42,789 bases of DNA, taken from assembly GCF_009428905.1 (NCBI RefSeq), contig NZ_WHYR01000028.1:1-42789 (forward strand), written 5' to 3'. Origin of the DNA: Desulfofundulus thermobenzoicus (GTDB lineage: Bacteria; Bacillota; Desulfotomaculia; Desulfotomaculales; Desulfovirgulaceae). Under the pieces are notes generated by a model. It saw nothing but the letters and a program-made list of their open reading frames with translations, was not told where the DNA came from and did no database searches. Positions 38,107 through 42,789 of the stretch are shown here, piece after piece. Every line of letters begins with the position of its first letter. The stretch's first letter is position 1. The translations under genes were made by a program, and so were the position numbers.

Positions 38107-38391
38107 GTGGAAAAGCCGCTTGAGTCGTTTGACATCTGCGCGGAATGTCACTTCCCAAAGGCCGAGCTTCGGTTCAGAGAAGAAACGGTGAAAAGAGATG
38201 GCGCAGTGCTGCATCTGGAAAGAATTCCTTACTACCATTGCCCGCGCTGCGGGGAAGAAACCTACGACCTTGACGTTGAGGTTTTCGTGGAACGGGCAAT
38301 CAAGGAGTTCAAGGAGGGAAATGTTGAAGGTCGCGGCACCATTGATGTCGGCGCTGAGTTTCACATTTCTTCCGAACTGGCAGTGCGATAA
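38107..38391 (+). CDS. YgiT-type zinc-finger antitoxin
   Basis: 94 residues with two cysteine pairs (DICAECHFPKAEL and YHCPRCGEETYDLD) around a beta-hairpin, then a helix (VEVFVERAIKEFKEGNV) and a glycine-rich end. AAAGGAG (38091-38097) abuts the ATG at 38098, so GTG 38107, 9 nt away, is the better start. It lies 18 bp after the DUF4258 toxin gene and forms a pair with it. The zinc-ribbon domain likely neutralises the toxin; no helix-turn-helix is visible. Confidence 0.78.
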   Translation: MEKPLESFDICAECHFPKAELRFREETVKRDGAVLHLERIPYYHCPRCGEETYDLDVEVFVERAIKEFKEGNVEGRGTIDVGAEFHISSELAVR

Positions 38392-38418
38392 CGCAAAGAA
38401 AGCGTAAAAACGAAAACA

Positions 38419-38494
38419 GGGCCTCCGGCCCGCAGGACCATTCATTTTCAAAGGAGGTGGATGGGCGCGGGTTGGATGGCCCGCAGCCCGGAAA
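38419..38494 (+). promoter_or_regulatory. Three-hairpin leader A (before 38495 gene)
   Basis: P1: GGGCC/GGCCC (38419-38431). P2: CCATT/GATGG (38438-38464), with the ribosome binding site AAAGGAGG (GGAGG 38453-38457) in its loop. P3: GGGC/GCCC and CGGG/CCCG (38463-38489). Then GGAAA and ATG 38495. GGAGG is 37 nt from ATG along the chain, but 10 nt if P3 is folded. See leaders B, C and D. Confidence 0.65.
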
Positions 38495-39067
38495 ATGAAA
38501 GACATGCTGGCAAAATTAGTGAAAGAATCAATGGAATACCCGGCGTTAATCAAGAAAATCGCCGGCGAAATGAACGAACTGGAAGACCAGTTTTTGGTCG
38601 AACAGGACCTCGAAAACCGGGAAAAGCTCCGCAACAACATAGGGCATACTGAAAGAGAACTGGAATGTTTGCGCTCCCGCCAGGCGGCCGCCGTGGCCAC
38701 CATCAACCTGCTCGCCGCCCTCATCGGCGCGGGCAAGGCGGAAGACGCCCAGGTAGTGCTGGCGGCGCTGAGTGGAGGCAAGCCGGAACCGGCGCAGCAA
38801 AATGACGGAAGCAAGCCTGCCCAAAAGGCAAAAGATCAAGAAGAGCTGAAAAGCGGCTTGTTTACCATTGATGGGACCAAGCCCGGTAAGAAGGAAGGCA
38901 CCGTATGGGCTGAAGCAATTGACGCTGATGGCGTTAAATTTAGCATCTGCGCCAAAAACGGCGATGGCAAGGCCCTGACGGAAGCCGTGGGCAAGCAGGC
39001 GAAAGTCCGGTATCGTACACTGGGCAAGGATAAGCTCTTCGCCGTAAAAGTGGAGATTGCCGGATAA
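38495..39067 (+). CDS. Coiled-coil plus beta-domain protein of unknown function
   Basis: 190 residues. Residues 1-70 form a helical coiled coil (LVKESMEYPALIKKIAGEMN, LENREKLRNNIGHTERELEC). Residues 70-125 are Ala/Gly/Gln-rich linker. Residues 130-190 are a beta-rich domain (GTVWAEAIDADGVKFSICAK ... VGKQAKVRYRTLGKDKLFAV), which could be an OB-type fold. No binding site exists next to ATG 38495; the only one is at 38453 before the P3 hairpin of leader A. Unknown function; in a mobile-element backbone it may be a DNA-associated accessory protein. Confidence 0.62.
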   Translation: MKDMLAKLVKESMEYPALIKKIAGEMNELEDQFLVEQDLENREKLRNNIGHTERELECLRSRQAAAVATINLLAALIGAGKAEDAQVVLAALSGGKPEPAQQNDGSKPAQKAKDQEELKSGLFTIDGTKPGKKEGTVWAEAIDADGVKFSICAKNGDGKALTEAVGKQAKVRYRTLGKDKLFAVKVEIAG

Positions 39068-39102
39068 CCCCCGGGATGATATAAACCGGGGGGTGAAAGC
39101 GG

Positions 39103-39378
39103 GTGATCACCGTGGAAAACATGAAAGAAACGGCGGCCACCGGCGAACTGCCGCCGGAGTTGCCGCCGCACTGGTTTCTCTACCTGGTGGAAAGAATGGA
39201 CCGGATGGAGAACAACCTGCGAAGCGAGTTTCGGCAAGAACTTGGCGGGATCAGGCAAGATGTAAACGAAGTCAGGCAGGAAATGCGCGGTGTATACCGC
39301 TGGTCAATCGGCCTTCTGGTGACCATGCTGCTGGGATTCGGCGGCATCATCGCCACATTGGCGGTGACCTTGCGGTAG
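39103..39378 (+). CDS. Short coiled-coil protein with membrane anchor
   Basis: 91 residues: a polar N-terminus (MKETAATGELPPELPPHW), a coiled coil (ERMDRMENNLRSEFRQELGG, IRQDVNEVRQEMRG) and one C-terminal helix (WSIGLLVTMLLGFGGIIATLAV). It is paralogous to the longer gene at 17970, which has the same N-terminal motif, FL-L--R-DR-- helix start and membrane end. The design is like XhlA, a phage holin partner; a role in phage lysis is not implied. GTG 39103 follows GGGGGGTGAAAGCGGGTG; a CCCCCGG/CCGGGGG hairpin (39067-39091) sits just upstream. Confidence 0.62.
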   Translation: MITVENMKETAATGELPPELPPHWFLYLVERMDRMENNLRSEFRQELGGIRQDVNEVRQEMRGVYRWSIGLLVTMLLGFGGIIATLAVTLR

Positions 39379-39435
39379 ACGAGTGAAAGGGAAGCCGATG
39401 GTAAGTGAAAGAGGAGTGGTAAACACGGTCTCTAC

Positions 39436-39451
39436 GAGATATAATGATCTC
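39436..39451 (+). promoter_or_regulatory. Promoter/operator of the RelBE-like pair
   Basis: GAGAT (39436-39440) and ATCTC (39447-39451) flank ATAATG, and TATAAT (39440-39445) lies inside the dyad. The antitoxin starts 13 bp further. No strong -35 is visible. Confidence 0.45.
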
Positions 39452-39463
39452 GGGGTGATTACC

Positions 39464-39673
39464 ATGGCTATTGCGAGGGAGCATGTCAAGGCCCTTATTG
39501 ACCGGTTGAGCGATGAACAGGTGCAGGCATTGTGGGTTATTCTTAACTCCATGGCCTGGCCAACTGAAAAGGTTTCACCGGAAGAAGCGGCTGAAATCGA
39601 AGAATCGTTTGCCGAAATAGATGCCGGTAAGGGCGTAAAAGCCGAAGATGTCTGGAGGGAACTCGGTGTATAA
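39464..39673 (+). CDS. RelB/Phd-like antitoxin
   Basis: 69 residues: MAIAREHVKALIDRLSDEQV, a short helix, and the acidic tail EEAAEIEESFAEIDAGKGVK AEDVWRELGV. The tail is the common C-terminus of small antitoxins, placed before a RelE toxin. GGGGTGATTACC precedes ATG 39464. The stop overlaps the toxin start by 8 nt. The antitoxin is likely to bind the dyad at 39436 with its toxin partner. Confidence 0.8.
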   Translation: MAIAREHVKALIDRLSDEQVQALWVILNSMAWPTEKVSPEEAAEIEESFAEIDAGKGVKAEDVWRELGV

Positions 39674-39926
39674 GATAGTCTTTTCCCCCAAGGCTATTCG
39701 GCAACTCAAGTCTTTAGAAAGACAAGTGCGTGAAAGAATCAAAGTGGCGATTGAAAGAAACCTGCGGGTGTTTCCACCCCAAGGTGATGTTCTTAAGCTG
39801 GAATACGCGGATAATCGCTTTAGGCTTCGGGTGGGTGACTGGCGTGTGACCTTCCGGTATCGGTTTGAAAACCAGGAGGTTCATATTGCCGAGGTAGTCC
39901 ATCGGAGCAAAGCATACCGCAGGTAA
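39666..39926 (+). CDS. RelE-family toxin
   Basis: 86 residues. RelE/ParE fold features: YKIVFSPKAIRQLKSLERQV, a basic helix (RERIKVAIERNLRVFP), GDVLKLEYADNRFRLRVGDW and VTFRYRFENQEVHIAEVVHR. The ending HRSKAYRR has the positively charged C-terminal pattern of ribosome-dependent RelE RNases. GTG 39666 follows TGGAGGG; the earlier ATG 39648 is out of context. Translationally coupled to the antitoxin. Confidence 0.88.
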   Translation: MYKIVFSPKAIRQLKSLERQVRERIKVAIERNLRVFPPQGDVLKLEYADNRFRLRVGDWRVTFRYRFENQEVHIAEVVHRSKAYRR

Positions 39927-39958
39927 GAAGATTGGAATACGGCCGCCAAGGCCAGAAA

Positions 39959-40002
39959 GAGGACGGAAAACAGGACATTCATGTCCTAACCGTCCTCTTT
40001 TT
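39959..40002 (+). terminator. Terminator after the RelBE-like pair
   Basis: GAGGACGG (39959-39966) pairs with CCGTCCTC (39990-39997), enclosing an inner GGACAT/ATGTCC hairpin, then TTTTT. Confidence 0.85.
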
Positions 40003-40020
40003 GTGTTTTTAAGACCATCA

Positions 40021-40094
40021 GGGCCTCTCCCGGCCCGAACCATTCTCATGAAAAGGAGGGAATGGGGCGGGCCGGGACGGTCCGCCCCGTAAAT
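40021..40094 (+). promoter_or_regulatory. Three-hairpin leader B (before radC)
   Basis: P1: GGGCC/GGCCC (40021-40036). P2: CCATTC/GAATGG (40040-40065), with GGAGG (40055-40059) in the loop. P3: GGGGCGG(GCC)/(GGT)CCGCCCC (40064-40088). Then GTAAAT and ATG 40095. Effective spacing with P3 folded: 10 nt. An in-frame ATG at 40062 lies within P2/P3 but is only 2 nt from the binding site. Confidence 0.7.
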
Positions 40095-40541
40095 ATGCCC
40101 GCGAAGAGAGTGCAAATAGTGAGCTTGAAGATGGTCAGGGAATCGAGCGTGACATACGACGCCCGGAGAATTAACGGTCCGGAGAGCGTTGTTGCCCTGG
40201 TCAGGGACTTTCTGGAGGATGCCGACCGGGAAAAGTGCCTGGCGGTGTATCTGAACACCAAGAACGAACCCAACGCGATCCACGTGGTCAGCGTGGGTAC
40301 CCTGAATTCTTCCCCAGTGCATCCGCGGGAAGTGTTCAAGGCCGCTCTGCTCTGCAATGCGGCGGCAGTGATCCTGGTTCACAACCACCCGAGCGGCGAC
40401 CCCACTCCTTCAAGGGAGGACATGGGTTTAACGAAGAAACTGGCCGAAGTGGGAGAGTTGCTCGGGATTGAGCTGCTCGACCACGTTGTGGTCGGCAGAG
40501 ATGGGGAGTTTGTTTCGTTAAAAGGACGGGGCTTATTGTAG
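40095..40541 (+). CDS. radC: RadC/JAB-domain protein
   Basis: 148 residues comprising the JAB1/MPN metalloprotein domain of RadC: LVRDFLEDADREKCLAVYLN, NAIHVVSVGTLNSSPVHPRE, then the zinc-site motif VILVHNHPSGDPTPSREDM (HxH and Asp) and LGIELLDHVVVGRDGEFVSL. The N-terminal helix-hairpin-helix domain of housekeeping RadC is absent, as in plasmid and prophage copies, which are frequent but functionally unclear. The start lies after leader B; an alternative in-frame ATG at 40062 would add 11 residues (MGRAGTVRPVN) encoded by the hairpin itself, not conserved in other leaders. Confidence 0.9.
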   Translation: MPAKRVQIVSLKMVRESSVTYDARRINGPESVVALVRDFLEDADREKCLAVYLNTKNEPNAIHVVSVGTLNSSPVHPREVFKAALLCNAAAVILVHNHPSGDPTPSREDMGLTKKLAEVGELLGIELLDHVVVGRDGEFVSLKGRGLL

Positions 40542-40544
40542 CTT

Positions 40545-40609
40545 GGCCTACCGGCCCAAACCATTTCCACGGAAAGGAGGGGATGGGGCGGGCCTGTTGG
40601 GTCCGTCCC
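40545..40609 (+). promoter_or_regulatory. Three-hairpin leader C (before 40610 gene)
   Basis: P1: GGCC/GGCC (40545-40556). P2: CCATT/GATGG (40561-40586), with GGAGG (40576-40580) in the loop. P3: a 10-bp stem, 40585-40594 with 40600-40609, including a G-T pair where leader B has G-C. ATG 40610 follows P3 directly, so the effective spacing is 4 nt. Confidence 0.65.
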
Positions 40610-40891
40610 ATGAAAGTGAAATTCGACAAGATCAAGCCGGGAGTGCTGTTCCGTACCCCGTGGCACGAGAACCGCTTGTTCTATAAAGTACCGGACCCCC
40701 AACCGTGGCCGGAACTCGGTTCCTGCCACGCTTGCGGTACCATTGCCGTATGGAACGCGCGGGCCGTGGACGGAGACCACCTGGTGCACTTTTGCCGGAA
40801 TGAGGAAGTCATCCCGGTGAAAGTAGAAGGGGGAAGTCAAATACGCCCCCGGCGACGGCAGCTGCTACGGCAGTTTCCAGCCCGGACTTAA
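40610..40891 (+). CDS. Small zinc-binding protein, possibly the front of a frameshifted ArdC-like gene
   Basis: 93 residues. Beta-rich N-terminus (MKVKFDKIKPGVLFRTPWHE), then GSCHACGTIAVWNARAVDGD and HLVHFCRNEEVIPVKVEGG. CxxC plus a later cysteine and histidines suggest metal binding. The last 20 or so residues are Arg-rich and overlap the ArdC-like reading frame, so they may be an artefact of a frameshift at the G5 run near 40829-40833. Deleting one G would join this protein to the metallopeptidase fragment (about 201 residues). Alternatively, it is a separate small gene with an altered end. Confidence 0.5.
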   Translation: MKVKFDKIKPGVLFRTPWHENRLFYKVPDPQPWPELGSCHACGTIAVWNARAVDGDHLVHFCRNEEVIPVKVEGGSQIRPRRRQLLRQFPART

Positions 40892-41216
40892 AAGGATCAA
40901 CCTGCACACTCATGACGTTAAAACGTACTTCCACGAGTTAGCGCACGCGGTGCATAACACCATCCGCCCGCTCGTGGGAAGACAGGATCCGGCGCGGGAA
41001 GTGGTTGCCGAAACGGTGGCCTGCACGCTCTGCGAGATCTACGGTTACACGGGCTATGCCTGGCATGGGTGGCAGTACATCCAGAGCTACGCCGGCGGTG
41101 AACCGCGACAGGCGCTCAGGTTCGTCATGAAAGTGCTTGCCGACGTGGAAGAAGTGCTGGACCGCATCTGGGCGACCGCAGGCAACCAAAACCAGGAAAG
41201 GGGAAATGCTGCATGA
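40827..41216 (+). pseudogene. ArdC-like HExxH metallopeptidase fragment without start codon
   Basis: This frame is open from 40827 but has no start codon before GTG 40950, which lies inside the catalytic motif. It encodes VKYAPGDGSCYGSFQPG, then the zinc motif YFHELAHAVHNTI, REVVAETVACTLCEIYGYTG (third ligand helix) and a C-terminal helical part. The E-L-A-H / E-x-V-A-E-T pattern matches the metallopeptidase part of ArdC-type antirestriction proteins, which protect incoming DNA. The N-terminal single-stranded DNA-binding domain is missing. Either a truncated relic or the second half of a frameshifted gene. Confidence 0.65.
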
Positions 41217-41410
41217 AGCCGGTTTACAGGGTGTATGAAGCACAGGTTCTCGGTGAAGATACCGTTTCACTGGTGGCCGTATCGGCGCTTCGGGAAATTT
41301 CCCTCCGGGAAGAAATAGCCTGGGGGAAACTGCTGATGAAACTGGGCCGCCTGGTGGCGGAAGTTGATTCCCGGAACAAAGCAAGGGAAATGGCCGACTG
41401 CGAGGTCTAA
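41213..41410 (+). CDS. Small protein of unknown function
   Basis: 65 residues, mixed alpha/beta: YRVYEAQVLGEDTVSLVAVS followed by a helix-rich half (LREEIAWGKLLMKLGRLVAE, VDSRNKAREMADCEV). ATG overlaps the preceding stop (ATGA), and AGGAAAGGGGAA provides a binding site. Position in the ArdC-RadC cluster suggests a mobile-element accessory role; no family recognised. Confidence 0.6.
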   Translation: MKPVYRVYEAQVLGEDTVSLVAVSALREISLREEIAWGKLLMKLGRLVAEVDSRNKAREMADCEV

Positions 41411-41417
41411 GATTAAC

Positions 41418-41483
41418 GGCGGCCCGGTCCGCCCATCACCACAAGGGAGGTGAAGGGGCGGCGCCAGGCGCCGCCCCGGAAAA
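41418..41483 (+). promoter_or_regulatory. Three-hairpin leader D (before 41484 gene)
   Basis: P1: GGCGG/CCGCC (41418-41433). P2: TCACC/GGTGA (41436-41453), with the binding site GGAGG (41446-41450) partly in its 3' strand. P3: perfect 11-bp stem, 41455-41465 with 41467-41477. Then GGAAAA and ATG 41484. The effective spacing with P3 folded is 10 nt. P1 and P2 differ in sequence from the other leaders but keep their pairing. Confidence 0.7.
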
Positions 41484-41681
41484 ATGAAAATCAAGATCCC
41501 CATTGAAGAAGTGGAAGAAGGTTGCCTTATTAACGGGAAAAAAGTTGTGGATGTCCTGCACAGATTGCACGCCGGGTACGTCCGGCTAACCCTGGAAGGG
41601 GGAGACATTCTGGACGGCTACGCGGGCAGGGATATGATTGTAGTCGAACAGTACCGGAAAGGTTCAACACAAATCGCTTAA
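41484..41681 (+). CDS. Small protein of unknown function
   Basis: 65 residues, beta-rich: MKIKIPIEEVEEGCLINGKK, VVDVLHRLHAGYVRLTLEGG, then DILDGYAGRDMIVVEQYRKG. The alternating hydrophobic pattern suggests a small barrel. Translation depends on leader D, since no binding site lies near ATG 41484. It ends just before the zinc-finger/Toprim gene. Unknown function. Confidence 0.6.
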   Translation: MKIKIPIEEVEEGCLINGKKVVDVLHRLHAGYVRLTLEGGDILDGYAGRDMIVVEQYRKGSTQIA

Positions 41682-41706
41682 ATTGCCAACAGGAGGGGGA
41701 TCAGGG

Positions 41707-42714
41707 ATGCATGCCGAGCACCGTTATCCCGATGAAGATTTCATTCCGGTCAAACCATGGCGTCCCTGCCCCATCTGCGGCAAGGGCGACTGGTGCGGAT
41801 TTACAAGCTTCGGCCTGGTAAGCTGCATGAGGATAGAGGAAGGTTCTTTTAAAACAGTGATTCAAAAAAACGGGAAACCCGCCTACCAGCACTGGCTGGA
41901 ACCTGGCAGAATAAACCTGCCGGCGCTGATAGAGAGCGACTCGATACCAGCGGCGCAAACCGCACCAGTGGAAGTCCGTGACCGGGTGTACCGGGATTTC
42001 CTGCGACTCCTTTACCTGCACCCGCGCCATATGGAAGACCTCCACCGGCGCGGCCTAACGGAAGAGGAAATCCGGAAGAACGGCTACCGTTCGGTCCCCG
42101 AAACCGAAGCACCCTGGTCGATCTGCAGGCGCCTGATCCAAATGGGTTATGACCTGGCCGGCATCCCCGGGTTTTACAAGGCCCGGGGGCCGCGAGGCGG
42201 CACCTACTGGACCTTCGACCGTCAGCCGGGATATTTTATCCCGGTGCGGGACGAAAAGGGCCGGATCCAGGCCCTGCAGCGGCGCATGGACTTCACTCGG
42301 GGCGGGAAGTACAGGCTTTTCAGCGGTCATCAAAGCCGGGGCGGCTGCTCCTGCGGCACCCCGGCCCACGTGGCCAGGCCGGAGGAAGTGAAAGACCGCC
42401 GGGTTTGGATCACCGAAGGCCCGCTGAAGGCGGACGTCGCCAGCAAGCACCTGGGCGCCGTCGTGGTGGGCGCGTTGAGCGCCTGCACCTGGCGGCCGGC
42501 CATACCGGCCGTCCTGGCGCTTGAAGCAAAAGAAGTAGTAATCGCCCTTGACCGGGATGTGGAAACCAACCCGGAAGTGGCGCGAGCATACCTGACACTG
42601 AAAGTGGAACTGAAAAAGCACGGCCTGGCGGTCAGCCGGGCGGTGTGGGAAGAAAAGAAAGGCATCGACGACGCCCTGGCGGCCGGCATTGAAGTGCGGG
42701 TCGTGCGGGTATAA
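41707..42714 (+). CDS. Zinc-finger and Toprim-like (DUF3854-type) protein
   Basis: 335 residues. An N-terminal primase-like zinc finger (WRPCPICGKGDWCGFTSFG, residues about 18-36, with another Cys near LVSCMRIE) is followed by a middle helical region. Then comes a Toprim-like domain with YFIPVRDEKGRIQALQRRMD, RVWITEGPLKADVASKHLGA (the E-G motif near residue 235) and EVVIALDRDVETNPEVARAY (the DxD motif near 279). This matches DUF3854-type proteins of plasmids, which resemble primases without the helicase part. ATG 41707 follows AGGAGGGGGATC; TTG 41683 is too early. A role in element replication is inferred. Confidence 0.82.
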   Translation: MHAEHRYPDEDFIPVKPWRPCPICGKGDWCGFTSFGLVSCMRIEEGSFKTVIQKNGKPAYQHWLEPGRINLPALIESDSIPAAQTAPVEVRDRVYRDFLRLLYLHPRHMEDLHRRGLTEEEIRKNGYRSVPETEAPWSICRRLIQMGYDLAGIPGFYKARGPRGGTYWTFDRQPGYFIPVRDEKGRIQALQRRMDFTRGGKYRLFSGHQSRGGCSCGTPAHVARPEEVKDRRVWITEGPLKADVASKHLGAVVVGALSACTWRPAIPAVLALEAKEVVIALDRDVETNPEVARAYLTLKVELKKHGLAVSRAVWEEKKGIDDALAAGIEVRVVRV

Positions 42715-42751
42715 GAAAGCCTATAAATCACGAATTAAGGAGATGGTATAA

Positions 42752-42789
42752 ATGCCAGATTCAGTGAAAAGAATAGCGGCGGAGGAAGC
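42752..42789 (+). CDS. Start of a gene cut by the window edge
   Basis: ATG 42752 follows AAGGAGATGG at 42737-42746 and opens a frame (MPDSVKRIAAEE) that runs off the window. Only 12 complete codons are visible, so no assignment is possible beyond its likely place in the same operon as the Toprim gene. Confidence 0.5.
   Translation, partial: MPDSVKRIAAEE

Noticed and set aside
37585-38814. 409-codon minus-strand frame
   Set aside because: It spans two well-supported plus-strand genes (DUF4258 and YgiT) and two terminator-like hairpins, with no recognisable domain.
40062-40094. Leader peptide MGRAGTVRPVN in front of RadC and a similar MGRACWVRP before the 40610 gene
   Set aside because: The ATG is 2 nt from the binding site, and in the two other leaders the equivalent frame is out of phase with the gene. 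The conservation is of hairpins, not of a peptide.

Overview
The window looks like chromosomal accessory DNA of a thermophilic, spore-former-type Firmicute, most likely of the Desulfotomaculum/Pelotomaculum (Peptococcaceae) group. This is inferred from the moderately GC-rich coding style, strong AAGGAGGTGAT-type ribosome binding sites, abundant TTG/GTG starts, copper-amine-oxidase-N (stalk/surface) domains, and a Tad pilus locus without an outer-membrane secretin. No rRNA, intact tRNA or CRISPR array is visible, so the assignment is an inference.

Layout. (1) 1-1794: right part of an IS21-family insertion sequence (istA, cut by the window edge, and istB), ending about 60 bp upstream of (2) 1852-11188: a compact Flp/Tad pilus operon. 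It holds three MinD/CpaE-like ATPase-family genes, CpaB, the CpaF/TadA motor ATPase, TadB and TadC, an Flp-like pilin followed by a terminator, a TadV prepilin peptidase, TadE- and TadG-like pseudopilins and a 45-residue small gene. Nearly all of these genes start at non-AUG codons. (3) 11261-15403: an AT-richer patch of small membrane proteins. They are interleaved with three copies of the 3' end plus terminator of a membrane-anchored protein gene, which suggests insertion or expansion by recombination at a gene tail. (4) 15416-16590: toxin-antitoxin debris (a frameshifted PIN toxin, a HigA antitoxin, and a PIN gene fused to a HigB tail). (5) 16717-26024: two copies of a surface-protein module. 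Each has a nearly identical copper-amine-oxidase-N protein, a promoter, and a secreted protein with a conserved 60-residue core that is truncated in copy 1. An MqsR-like toxin and an MqsA-Panacea antitoxin sit between the copies. (6) 26025-30616: a gene-poor stretch, AT-rich membrane ORFs, gene fragments, an intact HigBA system with a visible operator, and a Dam-type (D12) methylase preceded by six GATC sites in 75 bp. (7) 30689-42789: a plasmid or integrative-element backbone. It carries a ParM-like actin, a centromere-like TACCGGTA repeat array, a ParR-like adaptor, a HAD phosphatase, topoisomerase III, an S1-like protein, DUF4258/YgiT and RelBE-type toxin-antitoxin pairs, a coiled-coil membrane protein, RadC, an ArdC-like metallopeptidase fragment and a Toprim/zinc-finger protein.

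The most unusual signal is in region 7. Four different genes within 3.1 kb (starts at 38495, 40095, 40610 and 41484) share a three-hairpin leader. In each, the Shine-Dalgarno sequence lies about 30-40 nt upstream of the start codon, and a strong GC hairpin lies between the two. If that hairpin folds, the effective spacing collapses to 10 nt in three cases and 4 nt in the fourth. The stems differ in sequence but keep their pairing. This looks like a structured cis-acting translational element that I cannot match to any known class.
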